DNA from: Theocolax elegans
Taxonomy: Eukaryota > Arthropoda > Insecta > Hymenoptera > Cerocephalidae
DNA length: 64,000 nucleotides
Reading direction: 5' to 3'
Assembly: GCA_026168455.1 (NCBI GenBank)
Contig: CM047426.1
Span: 31,183,058-31,247,057 of the forward strand
Numbering within the stretch: position 1 is the first letter of the stretch; every line of letters begins with the position of its first letter. A program made the translations under genes and the position numbers. Shown here piece by piece: positions 26,121 through 38,666 of the stretch. Under the pieces are notes generated by a model, which was given only the letters and a program-made list of their open reading frames with translations, made no database searches and had not been told where the DNA came from.

Positions 26121-26984
26121 GGTTAGTGAATATTCAACATTTTATTTGAGAATACTTATTTTATTGTATGGACAATTTGAATATTGAATGCTTAAATATT
26201 CTAAAAATTAATTATAATTGTGTTTTATTTTTCTATTATAAATACGTTGACGATATACAATTATGTGCGTAAAAAAATGCCATATTGATTTAATTTTGGA
26301 AATTTTTAATTCTTATAAGAATTTACAGTTCACTTATAAATGGAATATTAACAATATTATTCTAAATTAATACGATTAATTTTCTAGATATAATTCTAAT
26401 TATAAATAATAATTATATTTTTATTAATTGGTCTAAAAACATTCTGATTCTGACAGACTTATCAATTTCTTTTCAAATCAATTGACTCACTCAAAAACGA
26501 AATATTTTAAATAACCTAGTAGACAGAGCTTTATTCTCGCGTAAACGTTATCACTAAACTAATCTCAAATCAATCACAGAAATAATAATTAATTATAATT
26601 ATCTCATTTAATTTATTAACAAAAATATTGGAATTTGCTTAAATAAATTCAATTTTATCGAAGATAATAATAACCGTGCTCAAAAAATATCTAATACATA
26701 TTAATAAAAATTATCTTTACCATTTAAACAAAATTTTAAGTATCTACCGAATATGTTGATACCTGGAATTTTATTACTAAATCTATTATTGGAAACAAAT
26801 TAAACTTAATCATTAAGTTAGGTTAAGGATTCTATTAAAAAATTTAAATGAACTAATGTACATAATTCACATGCAAAAATTATCTAGCCTCATATACAGT
26901 GAAAAAAAAGATCTTTAAAAACACCAATTGGGGAACATATATTAACTTTATTTCGATTATAAACCTATACATATATGTTATCCC
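26121..26984. other. AT-rich DNA, nothing recognised
   Basis: Very AT-rich with no gene, RNA or repeat structure that I could support. Confidence 0.6.
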
Positions 26985-27720
26985 GATCGACGTAATAAAC
27001 TTCGATCGCCAGACGAAGCCATGATTCCTTAACCATTTTGCTACTACCATGATATAGATATCTCGAAGGTACTGTACTTCTTCAATGTTCCTCACGACAA
27101 AGATTAACGCCACGACATCCGAAGGCCACCATTGACACCCTCTCGGAAAGTTGTCTAAGCAGTCCGCCATAAATATTCTAGAGAACGGGCGCCAAGACTG
27201 AGCCCTATGGCACACTTTCGGTGATATCATAGGATTGTGCACCATCTTCGGTGTCAAAGAGAAGGGTCTATTCTGTGAGGTAACTCGTTTACGCAGGTGG
27301 AGCGGCACCTTCGATCAAAATAATGTTGTCCCATTGAGCGGAGTTAGAGGCATTGCGTATGCACTACCGTTAGCACTGGTGTTTTCATCAACAACTCGAC
27401 TTATTATGATGACAATAATTAATAATCGTACAATAGCTGCTTGAAGCCTGTCAGATATTACTCGACCGAACAGCTTCTCAATTATATACAACAAACAGAT
27501 CAGATGGTACGAGAATGATTCGTCCGTGAATGTGTTCCCCTTTGGTAAAAGTACCAGCCTCTGTACCATCCACTATACCAGCAAGCATCTTGACCTGAAA
27601 CAAACCCGAAATGTTTCCGCAAAAAGATGGAGCCTAATCAGCGCTGCGATATTAATGACCAGATCAGATCAGCTATTCCATCCGGCTCTAGAACTTTACG
27701 GGTAAAAGGATGTTATTTGC
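26985..27720 (-). pseudogene. R1-clade LINE reverse transcriptase remnant
   Basis: On the minus strand, from a short P-D-G-I piece near 27690 (other frame), the region reads V-Q-R-L-V-L-L-P-K-G (about 27540-27569), then I-C-L-L-Y-I-I-E-K-L-F (about 27480), as in LINE reverse transcriptases. An in-frame TGA separates this from a second segment in the same frame (26880-27308). That segment carries V-V-A-L-I-F-V and W-L-R-N-H-G, matching the region around the catalytic F-A-D-D box, but here the box reads S-D-V-V, so the catalytic aspartates are lost. Homology may reach to about 27960. Non-functional. Confidence 0.8.
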
Positions 27721-28261
27721 AGCCATCTTCAATTCGACTCTAGCAAGACTGCACTGTTGTTCACTGGCATTACGTAAACAGATGACGCACACTCTTGTTA
27801 ACAAACAGTAAACATGATGATGTTGTACCGCCTGTTGGTTTGATCTTGTACATTATCCTTTAAAACGTCGAGGTTTACCACTTCGTAGAAATCACGCAAC
27901 ACTTGCATTCTGTCGCTTTAAAGGTAGTCTTGAGCTTCTTTTCGCTTTGCTAGAATGTCGCGGTAATACATTTTAATTCATCATTTTTCAAAACAAAAAT
28001 CGATTAAGCAAGTTAGCTAAAGATAAGGCTAGTCGGTTATTCCTATACTTGCGTCGGGAGCAGTGGTAGCGCCCTTAAAAAATATATTTTTTTTATCTTA
28101 TATTCTCTCAATCCATATACATTTGATAGGAGTTTACAAAACACCCAACTATACGTATCTGTGAATGGAATGTGTATACATTTTTTTCCATTTTTCACTC
28201 CTGATTTTTCCCCCGCTCGTATTTGTGTGGAATTATGATGCCCGTGAGGTACCCTTAGTCA
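27721..28261. other. Unassigned DNA upstream of the LINE remnant
   Basis: Less AT-rich up to about 27960, with a minus-strand A-K-R-K-E-A stretch that could be the linker before the LINE reverse transcriptase; too decayed to be sure. The remainder is AT-rich. Confidence 0.35.
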
Positions 28262-28275
28262 CATTGCATAGACTT

Positions 28276-28474
28276 TTTTTTGAACGTCGCTCTTTTTATG
28301 CTCCCAAATCGGTGCTAATCAGCGACGGAGGTCATACGATGTCTTGGTGAAGAAAGCACTTGTTGAAAATACATTCCCCAGTGGTGCTTCTATCAATCAG
28401 CCGGGGCCGGTAATCGAACCTGGGACCTCCAGATTACGAGCCCGACGCCCTACCAACCGAGCCATCGTAGGCCT
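28276..28474 (-). mobile_element. tRNA-derived SINE, copy 2, with exact target-site duplication
   Basis: Same family and orientation as the copy at 15548-15759: minus-strand A box TGGCTCGGTTGG, loop CTCGTAA, B box GGTTCGATTACC, then the shared body and an A-rich end. CATTGCATAGACTT occurs at 28262-28275 and again at 28475-28488, an exact 14-bp target-site duplication. The clean duplication and the high similarity to copy 1 argue that the family was active fairly recently. Confidence 0.93.
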
Positions 28475-28488
28475 CATTGCATAGACTT

Positions 28489-31400
28489 AAGCATCGGAAT
28501 AGTACATTTCGATACGATGTGTGAGAGACTCAATTTAACGCACGCGTCTTTTGTTTCGCGTGCGCGGAATCGAGCCTCACGCACGGAGTGTCGAAAACAA
28601 ATATTCCACACTTTTCGCTTACGTTATGAACTTTGGAAAAACACTTAACCGATCCCAAAAGATGCAGGAGTATGGGTCACCCATCTACATACAAATGCAG
28701 CAAATAAAGCGTAACTTTCGGGATCGGACTAGATGTATCTGTTTGAAATATTCATGACTAATTTAATAACTTGTGATTAATTTAAAAATAATGCGTGTAA
28801 AATAGCTCTAGATATAAAAAATTAAAATTATTTTGTTTGATGGTAACTGGATATTAAAAATATACAAATCAAAAGTATCTACAAATTAGGCATCAATCAT
28901 GATTTAAACTTTTTGTGCGAGAAGTCAGATAATGCCTCTCGAATCAATTGATACAATTTATCTAAACCGACAAAAACTAAGCAATTGATAAACGAAAAAA
29001 AATCGCTATCAATACATATAAAATAATACATATAAATTGTTCAATTACGCGAAAAGCCATACTATGGAAATTGAACGCGGCATACGAAATTCCTAGAACA
29101 TTCTCGCTTTTTGGCATTTTTTCTGGTAACATTTCTCTTACGCGTTAACTGTACATAAGTAAATTAAACCGTTTCATCACCTAGTAAGAATTTTACAGAT
29201 TCATTATAAAGGTTCTCCATTTCTACAGGGAATTTAATACCTTTATATCAAGCAATAGATCAATGAAAACATTAAAATGTCACACGTGATATTTATTAAT
29301 GAAATAATCTACAATGGCAAGACCCTTTATGTAGATGACGAAAAGAAAATTAAGAAAAAGCAAGAAAAACCATTGGATAAGAAAAAGATGGTTGTAATGT
29401 AAGGTAGTTAGCAGAAATTAAGATAGTATGAGGGGACTCTTGTTTTTGATAATAAATTTTCCTGCGCAGTTCTTAAGCCTCAGGTAAAGTGGTTGAATGC
29501 GCAAGTTTTTCTAGTTTTTATTTTAATTTTTTCTTCCAAACACGCTCCTTTTTAGTTTAATCTCTCTTTATTTCCCTTCGTTCACCCTTGAATTTCCTTT
29601 GCCGAGGTTTCTTAACCTTCCTTCTTTTAACCGTTCCTCCACCGCCCTCCTCTTTTCTTTAAGGTATCGCTCGGACGGTTTTTCGTGCTCTATCTAAGCT
29701 ATATTGTCTTCCATCCCCTATATCCTTTCATGGAAGAAAGTCTCTCGAAAGTAGAACCAATGCGGCAGCTCACTGCGCAAGCTGAGCCCTCGCTCTTCAT
29801 CGCTGCATATTTTCTCGGGCTTAGCTGCAACGCAAAGTGCAATGATTGCTTTTGTTAACTCCACTTTGAATAGGCGCTTTTTCAAACTTTTAATCTTATC
29901 TGGGGTTCCTTTTTCATTTATTTTGTTATTTCTTGTGCACTACATAATAAACTTTAGTGACCCTACGTAACAGTACTATTATTTCTTTTTAATTAATATA
30001 TTTTCTTCAATTCTAGTCGTAAACCCTAGTTAATCTAATTTTACAAGCGCCGTATTTCCCAGTACGCACAATCAGTTATTTAGTATCTAGAAATTTTAGA
30101 ATCGACAACAGGTATTAAAATTACGTAAAAAATGTAAGTACTATTATGTAATAGATATTAAATTAAATAACAATAATATTTCATTAACATCATTTGGATG
30201 AAAACCAAGAAATATGATATCAAGCATGTTATTTAATTTGATTTAAGAGAGAAGTAAGCTTAAATTCGTGAAAAGTTATTAAAGAAATAACAATTAAAAG
30301 AAATTTGGACTACCATTATAGTAATAAGATTTTATTTATTTATTATTATTAACTATATATCCTTCGTTTCACTTTTGATTTTAAGAATAATTATTTTATA
30401 AAACGAGTGACGTTGAATTCAATAACATAATATGATTAATACACTGAAGCACATACATATTATTTTATTACTTATATTCCATTTGATTAGCGATGAAAAT
30501 GATTTTTAAAAGTAATTGCAAATATAATGTAAAAATTAACGTTTGTAAAATGGAAAACATTTTAATTGTTTCATTAAATTAATTATCGTTTTTATTATAT
30601 TAATGACCTTACAGAGTAGCATTCAATAAGAAGTTTTACGTAAACTTACGATGTTTCAAATTAAATTTCAAATAATAATTCAGTGACAGGTATGAAAAAG
30701 AAAATATTTCGAGAAGAAAAAGGTTACTGATAAATACTTGAGTATATAAAGACTAAGAAACGGAATTCGCTTATAAATAAAATCTAAAGAAGGATAGGAA
30801 GCACAAAGAAACATTAGGTTTTTTTTTCTTCAAAGCTCTACATCAAGCATTAATGCCTTTTAATATGCTTTTATACTTCCTAAATACACCTGGTTAGAAT
30901 ATAGACTATATACTGTAGTAAATCGTAAAATTTGAAACAATAGGATATGCTCGATTAAAAAAGTGCTAAACAGTGATACGGGACAAAAGACAATCACACT
31001 GTAAAGGGTTTGAGGGTTATGCGTTTAAAAGAATATTGTATATATCTTTGTATGTATAATGTGAACTTTATTGTACTCAATTAAAGGATTGTTGTCGGAA
31101 AAAGTTGAATCTTTTTCGAACATGCATATTTTATGACTACTTTCCAATAATATAAGTCTTATACATCCTTCTTACGGGATAAATTTACATCTACAGGCTC
31201 TTTTATATACATATATTTTTCTCTTCATTTGTGCATAGATAAAAAATGTACAACCTTCAAAACTACTTGTCTGAAAAATAAAAATTAATTCTTGGCATAA
31301 TTGAGCAAGTGAAGTATGTGTTTGTTAAAAACAGCTTCCAATGCAAGGAATAAATTAGGGAGAAAATAAAGGTAGATTTTGAGTACGAGATCGCTGCCAG

Positions 31401-32610
31401 AAAAAAAGAGAAAAAAAGGGTGAAATAACTGGTAAAGGTGGTACGCAGTGGACCTTAACGGAAACAGAACCTAATCCTGGACACGTACGTGACTGGAATC
31501 AGCCTGTCTTTTGCCCCGAAGGATCGAGTGAACAGTCCTGGTCGACTACAGACGAGACGAACGAGTCGAGTTTCCTTAAAACTTTCCTCTTGCGATATTA
31601 TCTCAATACACGATGGCGTGTTTCCCATAAATCCGGGATTGTCAACCATGCTTTTTAAAAAATGACTTTCCTTTATCAAATGCTCCTTGCTTTATTATGA
31701 AATCTTAAATCATTAAATTTGATCTATACAGACATTTCCAGAACTTTAATTAACTTTTTAAATGTATTTAACTTTTAATGTTATAATCATAAGTTATATT
31801 TAATATTATTAATTGTATTTTAATTATTTAAACAACTAAATTTTCGTAATTTTTTTTTTATTTTAATTGTTAAGATCTGATTTAATCGAGTTACATCGAG
31901 AGATCAAAAATGGGCATATTACATTAAAAAATCAATTTACTACGTATTAAATGAAACTCGATTTCCGATACAGATTTGTGTTACCATAATAAATGTTAAT
32001 TAAACTTAATTATAAAACGTAAATAATGAATACAATGAGTCAATTGACGTTAATAAATAATTAATTTTTAATTTTGGTCTACTAGAAATGGCTCATTACG
32101 TGGTTAGTAGTGCAACTACTTTTATTTGCATAAACTATTGATTAATTAGTCATTTCCGGGTAAATGACCAGTCTTTGAACGAAAATACGTTTCATTAATT
32201 ATATATATTTCGCCTATTTTTTATAAATCGATCAAGATTAAGTTATAGGTATGCTCAATCGATACTAATTGATATTTAGCGAGAAACGCTACTTTTTCGT
32301 TGTACGTAACTGTTTTCACACAACATAAATTAGTTTAACGTATAACATAGTAAAAATATTGTATAAACGGTTAAAATCTTTTACCAACAGTGAAATAATT
32401 TTAATATAGGACCATCAAATTTGAAAACAGGTGTAAGGGTTCGTGTCCACGTTTTGTAGTTCGTACACCATACGGTTTGTACAAACGTAAAATATTTATC
32501 TTTAATACCCGCAACGACGAAAGTAATACAACAATGACGGGGCGTGTCCAGGAAATAAAAGAGACTAAGTTGCGAGACGCACCGACAGCACATAGGAGAA
32601 AATTGAGGAA
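28489..32610. other. AT-rich non-coding DNA
   Basis: No gene supported. A CpG-richer stretch lies at 28500-28620, a pyrimidine-rich segment at about 29520-29740 and a CpG-richer stretch at 31470-31600. Short ORFs here lack motifs. About 29900-31400 is very AT-rich and shows nothing. Confidence 0.55.
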
Positions 32611-33560
32611 AGAAGGAGAGTGAGTATTTCCCGGAGCCGTGAGCCGAGCGAGAATCGACGTACTTGGCGCTGGACCAATCTTCCCGATTTGCCCAGTGGC
32701 ACGCGAATTACGATAAGGTTTCTGGCACGTACCGGGAGATGCGCTCAACTTCCTCCAGGTTATTCTAGGCTAGGTGTCAGTCGTCACTTCCGGGACCTCG
32801 ATTCACACAGACTACCAAGCAATCGTTGCCTTCATTAATGGTTACGTCCTTAATTAAGCCCGCTGCACGAATGATTGCTAAATGTTACGAACTGGATTAA
32901 CGGATAAAGATTCTTTAGAAGTAAAAATACGAAAAGACCCGTCATCTCTGTACCTAATCTCCCTTGAATGGTACATGTTAAAATCACGTAAAATTAATTG
33001 CTCCGAGAAGCCAAAGAAACAATTTTCAGTAACACGTAACTTTTCTATAAAAAAAAATGATCCCCCGAAATAAATAACAGAGGAAGAAAAATTTCGCAAT
33101 TCGTCCGAAAGAAAAGTGTAGTAAAAATTGTAATCGAAATACTAACGAAAATTTAAACAAAGGTTGCTATTACGAGGAAGCAAAATCAGCTTATGGGTTA
33201 ACAGTCGAGTAAGAGCGGGAGTATCAGTGCGCATGGGCATTGTCCTCCATTAAACGACATTATTGAATTATTTGAGAGTAACCTCTCACGGTAATTGGCA
33301 TTCCAATAGTTTACAACTGGCGTGCTTGTGATTCTCGTTATTTCGTTAAAGTTTAACGAGGCACGAGCCCAACGGGCGCTTTGCGCTCGCCTCTGTCCTC
33401 TGAGTGAATTCCCCTCCTGGTAATCGTCCGATCGTTAATACTCTCGCTTCCCGCGATGTAATATCCTCGGTAGTATATGCGAACTCCAGTTGAAAGAAAA
33501 ACCAGGATATAAGAAGGGGCGATAAGGCGTGTGATCATTTAATTCGATATTGAAACTCGG
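32611..33560. promoter_or_regulatory. CpG-rich blocks with homeodomain-type motifs, candidate enhancer region
   Basis: Two CpG-richer blocks (32620-32870 and 33180-33560) lie in AT-rich DNA. Both contain TTAATTAA or TAATTG/CCATTAA motifs (for example CCTTAATTAAGC near 32850, CCATTAAACG near 33248 and GGTAATTGGC near 33291). Such motif-dense islands often mark insect enhancers. ORFs on both strands show no domain. Inference from composition and motifs only. Confidence 0.35.
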
Positions 33561-33895
33561 ATAGTCTCGCTCCTTCCTGAACTACGAACTTTCTCCCTCT
33601 TTCTCGCTCTTCTCGACTATAGATATTCTTTTTTCTATTCTTCGGCGTCGGATGTCGCAAGAATACATCGATTTATTTGTTTTCGCGGCGGCCAAGTTAA
33701 TTGGATTTATTTCGTGACGTCCGGTTATTTTTGTCTCTCCCGCGCGGTGCTCGCCTTTTCTCGCTCTCCACCTATTTCCCACCCGCTTGCTCCACCACCG
33801 ACTGCACAGTTGCACCATATTTCTCATGCGAAAATCGTTTCCTTTCGTTCTGCTCGATCGATCAGCCATTCCTCGCATCTACGCGTGTATATATG

Positions 33896-33927
<32 letters not shown>

Positions 33928-34470
33928 TATATATACACATATATACGTAACCCGCTCTCGTTCTTTGGTTCAATGAACGGCAAGGACGATCAGAAGGACG
34001 ACTCTGTCTACCTCTCTTGTTAGATCGAGGCCTTTCACTCGCTGGTGTATGTGTACACATATACGCGCGCACATCGCACATGCACGTCCAAAGGAGGGAG
34101 CACGAAAGAAAAGGAAACTTGACTGCGCTACTACTCGTACGTCGGCGACGCTGTTACTAGTGTGTCTGCTGTATTTATAATTTATTCGATTCGAGTTTTT
34201 ACGTTTACCTTTTTTGTTCACTACATTGGCTTGCTTGACTAGCCTGCGGTCTTACTGATGCAAGAATTCAGGGATCACGGCAGTCTTTGTGTGGCATCTT
34301 CATTGTATTACCTACTGAAAGCGAATGTCTTCTTATTTATGTTTTCTTCATAGAGATATTTGAAATTTAGACAAAGATAAAGCTGAAAGAGATGGTGATG
34401 TGTTAGGATGTTTCAAGTGATTGACTTCGGGATAGAACCGAGCAACAGTGTTTTTTTTTCACTTTATAAT
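33561..34470. other. Mixed non-coding DNA with a TA/CA microsatellite
   Basis: A pyrimidine/purine-rich stretch at 33570-33860 is followed by the microsatellite listed separately and a CpG-rich block at 33950-34170. Many overlapping ORFs on both strands come from low complexity. No gene supported. Confidence 0.5.
33884..33946. repeat. TA/CA microsatellite
   Basis: Run of TA units with a CACACA core and further TATA/CATA units. ORFs through it read as Tyr/Ile-rich repeats. Confidence 0.9.
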
Positions 34471-34471
34471 A

Positions 34472-34790
34472 GGGTTGTTCTTTCTTTACGTGACTTTTTG
34501 CGCTGTCAAAATAACCTTTCGTAATTGACATAATTTTTATGAAAATGACTTTTGCAATTTTTTTAACTTGACTTATACCATATTTTTTACCAAAGTATAG
34601 GCCGATATTGCAACTTGGAAGCCATTAGAAAGCTTTTGATGCAAGGTATTTTTCGACTTTTAGATGAAAAATTCAACTGTGGCGCGGTCGCGCCTTTTTT
34701 TAAAAATCAATATTGACATGCAGTTTGCGTATACTAGATCTTTTAATTACGAATTCTGACACGGATGGTCAAATTCTACAAAATATAATA
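34472..34790 (+). mobile_element. Foldback-family relative, single arm (copy 1)
   Basis: Starts GGGTTGTTC...TTTACGTGAC. It contains, in order, AAGCCATTAGAAAGCTTTTG, a TTTTCGACTTTTAGATG block, CAACTGTGGCGCGGTCGCGCC and CAATATTGACATGCAG. The same ordered blocks recur in the elements at 48803-50050 and 50981-51999 and, in reverse orientation, at 52560-52900. The second arm of a palindrome is not visible here, so this is a half or solo copy. The boundary on the right is vague. No coding capacity. Confidence 0.65.
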
Positions 34791-35721
34791 ATTTTGGAAC
34801 ACCTATTTATTGAGAGAAAGGAAAAGTTGCAGTAAATGAATATGTATTAACTATATTAATACTCCATATGCAACTCCCATAAAAGACGAATTTCTTACAT
34901 AGAAAAAAAACATGCAAATATTTTTCTGTTTCAGTGTATAATTTAATAGTAGATTTATCAACAAGTTTGATTAATAATTAGAATTAGAAGATAGTCTGAA
35001 AAACGAATCTCGTAAATGTAAATTGTCCAATTAAAGTAACCTTTTGTTCGAGCTGCCAAAGCCCTCTTTCAAGAACAGTAAATCCGGTCCAAGCCGAGAG
35101 AAAGAGAGTTGAACGGGTTGCACTCGATTCAACTTCTGTATACGCCCGCTCCTCTTCCGCAGCACATATCAATCAATCACAATAAAGCTGTTATCGACTT
35201 TGGCTCGCGCGTTCGCTCCTCCCCTGGCACTCTAATCGCATTTGAAAACTTGGCTGTTTTCGAAACAATAAGCTCTCTTTCTGCCCCTCCCTCCCCTCGT
35301 TCGCTCCTTTTCTCCCTCCCTCTTTCTCCCTCTCTCATTCTCTCTCTTCATCTGTCTCTCTCTTTCTTCTCGGTCTCCGTTGATCCTCTTTCGCTATTCG
35401 CCGTCAAAAGTAAAAGCTCGGGGAATCTCGGCCCATCCTCCCGTCGATTCTTTTCCGAAAGAATGCGCGCAGTCTTCTCCTCCGCAATTGGCAATTGAAA
35501 ACAATGCTCTTTCTCTCATCCGAGGAGTTTCTTTGCCAAGGAGGAGGAACTTTTTAAGAATCCACGCGGAAATAGCGTCTTGTCGGATCTCCTTTTCCCT
35601 CCTTCCCTCCCTCCCTTCCTCCCTCCCACTCTCCCTCTCTCACTCTCCCTCTCTGTTTCTCTATTTCTCCCTTTCCTTCTCTTTTTCCTCGTTGGCCTCC
35701 TATCGCAATCAGGGGAGCTTC
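34791..35721. other. Non-coding DNA with two polypyrimidine tracts
   Basis: Pyrimidine-rich low-complexity tracts at 35278-35372 and 35586-35692 (CTCCC, CTCTC and CCTTCCCTCC units). They explain the Leu/Ser/Pro-rich ORFs on the plus strand and the Gly/Glu/Arg-rich ORF on the minus strand. CpG-richer DNA lies around 35190-35260 and 35400-35540. No gene supported. Confidence 0.6.
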
Positions 35722-38580
35722 GCAGAGTTCCAAATAACGAGGCAAGGAAGAGCGAGAGGGGAAAAGCTTGCTAATCCCGGAACAATCGCGCCTTGGGTGC
35801 CGATTAGAGCGAGAGATCGAGACGCTCGACTCTCTGCAAGCGGCGTCTCGCTCCGGAAGTTCAAACTAATTAAATCCCCGTAATTTCATATCTGCCTTCC
35901 GCACACGTGGCTGCAGCTCTCGCCCAAGTTTTGATCATGGTGTGTATACGGGCCCATGTGTACGGCTGTGTTGAGAACTACGCGTTCCAGAGACGCAAAA
36001 TGGCCAGACTTGGAAATCGAAACTCATCCGTTTCCATCGAGACCTTGCACCAACCCGCCCTCGGAATTACTCGGCAAGCTCGTTTGATTGGAATCGAATT
36101 ATAACCGCCCTTATTCAGTCTCTTTCGCGAATTAATTCCACTAACGACGGAAAATTTCCTTCGAGACTCAAGTTTTAACTGATTTTTTTATCTCTAGTAT
36201 TGGACCAGACGCATCTTCCTCCTCGTTTGAACCTCTCATAAAAGAAAGGAGCATCGAGTACCAGTTAAAAGATCATCTCAACATGGATGATAAAAAATTT
36301 TTGTTAGAAATACGATTAGTTATAAATGCAAACCTGGTTATCTATATTCTGCACCACAAGTTTAGTTATTTTACATCTTCATTGGTAGAGTATATTCAAA
36401 ATAATTTGCTATAATTATCAAGTTTTCGAGGTTTCGTTACTTCCATTTGGCGATTAATGCCTCATTTAATTACTTATGTAACCTTGCAAGGGGTCTTCGA
36501 TATTACGGATTTGAATTGAATTAGCGGGACATCGGACCCAAATTACAGGAATCTGCACGTTTCAACCCAAAAATTATATTTGAACAAAATGCATATACGT
36601 ATAGTTTCAAATATAAGGAAGGGCCGGGCGTTTTGAATATTGAAAGGAATCTTTTTAAAATAATTGACTAAACAATTTGTGGTCGGTAATTATTAGTCAA
36701 AAACGCGTAAACTTTCAACTCAAACATCGTAATCAAACTATAGATTTAAACATCTGGAAACATTTGGTGTATTATTTAAAACATGCCTAACGGCCTGATG
36801 TTCAGGGAATTCAAAAAATTTATTCGCTTATTTATGAAAAAAAAAATTCTGAATTCGACATCCCCTAAAATATGCAACTTAACGAGTTTTAACTCTAGTA
36901 AACAAGCATCTTGAGCTTAGATGAAACCATATTTTGGCTTTTAATAATCACTTTACCGGCCATTTATAATCTAATCACTAGTTTTTGGGCAAAAAGGGTT
37001 TTGAAGATGCTTTAATTTCTATTAGGAAACTACTATTTTTAAATTCATTTGTGTTACAGTGCGATACGTAATGATTTATTAATTTAACTGTATACTATAT
37101 AGAATTTTAATTGAATACGAATTTGACATAGTAAAAATTGATTAAAGTTCAAATTAAATTAAAGATTTCGATGAATTGCGAACGTCTTAATTATGAAATT
37201 CTTCATTTAAATGTTCGTGGCTCTTAAGTAATTTTCCACTTTATATTTGCGCAGAATATTTAACGTAGCAATAAAAAAGGAAGTTGCCCACACTTTGAAA
37301 AAAGTTTTGAATTTTTAAACTGTGAACGCGTAAAAAAGTTTTCCTACGGCAAGTTCACAGATACGAAGAAAAAGTTGAAAACGAATAAGCACACGTATTA
37401 TAAATCTCTGTTGACGACGGGTTAAAAGAGCCGGCTCAAAAAAGATACGAAAAAGAGAAAAATAATCCTCGCATTAAATAATTTTTATTTTCATAATTCA
37501 AATTCGCGAAGATTACAGGCGTTGCGTACCGCGGGCAGGCGCGACCCCTCGCCCCTCGGCCCTCGGCCCTCTCTCGAGTACCTAAGCATTCGCACACGAA
37601 TACACGCAGAAGAATGAAATAGCGTACGGTCTGGCGGAAAAGCGCAGTGCGCGTGGCAGTTTTCCGCGTGCGTTCCTCCCCCGTCGCAGATAATTTAGCC
37701 GGTATAAACCGCGAGTCTGAGTTTTATTACTGAGCGCCATTACATCGCTCGCAGAGTCAAGCCTTCCCCCACGGTTTGCGCATAAAAACAACCCGCGTAC
37801 AGAGGGACGCATCGAGGCTTTTGTCCTCGTGCGTGCGAGATTTAACCGTGACGCTTTATCTCCCCGATGCGATATATGGCGCACGATATCGTACAATGCC
37901 GCTACGTGAGCGCACACTCCGGTTCCAAGTCGAAATTCGATTCTTCTCTTCCTTCAAAGTCACTCGTATAGAAATCATTGTTTAATGTAATGAAAACCCG
38001 ACTGATAAAATGATAAATTGGACTAATTCTTTATATGCGTAGACTCGTTATTTATTGACGTTTTTCCTCCTCTACTTGCAAATTCGTTCGGTTGTATAAA
38101 CCATATAGAGAAATCGAGTGCGTACATTCAAATAATAACAGTTAAATCTACCTATATCGTGAAATACTGTGCATGTATTTTTGATATTGCTGAATTACAT
38201 TTATCGCGGAGATTTCTCCAATAGATAATCCGTGTATTATTTATACATTTATAGTATTATCATTTGCTATTGTTATTTGAAATTGAACACTTATACCAAA
38301 TTGTACTAAATCTAAATAACTTTGTAATATATACATTGAATAAACGTATTTATTTTTATAAATATTGTTTAAAAAAACATAGAATTTCTTCATGATACAA
38401 ATACATATTTATGAATAATAATGCAAATTCAAATTCTAACAAATTTTCACAAAACTCATATCACATCGTCTACGAGTAATCGACAACTAATCTTATGTTA
38501 TCTTAATTATTCTAAAATTCCATACGTAGAGTACACAATCACATTTTTTTTTTCGTTCTCAATTTATTTTAAATACTTTT
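35722..38580. repeat. Tandem segmental duplication, copy 1 (about 2.86 kb)
   Basis: From GCAGAGTTCC at 35722 the sequence is repeated from 38667 with an offset of 2945 bp, dropping to 2943 after two one-base homopolymer differences (an A-run near 36837 and one near 37274). Otherwise I saw no difference over about 2.8 kb, though I did not align every base. The right edge fades near 38555-38590. The unit contains CpG-rich ends (35722-36100 and 37500-37960) and an AT-rich middle. Its ORFs (65, 111 and 69 codons, present in both copies) have no recognisable domain. Confidence 0.95.
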
Positions 38581-38666
38581 AATGGATAAAAATATTATAC
38601 TTTTGATCCAAGATTAAATGTTGGACTATTATTTATTAATCATTGTATTTATAATCTCTTAGCGAG

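Noticed and set aside
32401..32748. 115-codon minus-strand ORF
   Set aside because: Overlaps ORFs in other frames and has no family resemblance.
35554..35745. Gly/Glu/Arg-rich minus-strand ORF
   Set aside because: Translation of a polypurine low-complexity tract.
37582..37917. 111-codon minus-strand ORF present twice (also at 40525-40860)
   Set aside because: Its repetition comes from the segmental duplication rather than from selection on a protein. No motif seen.
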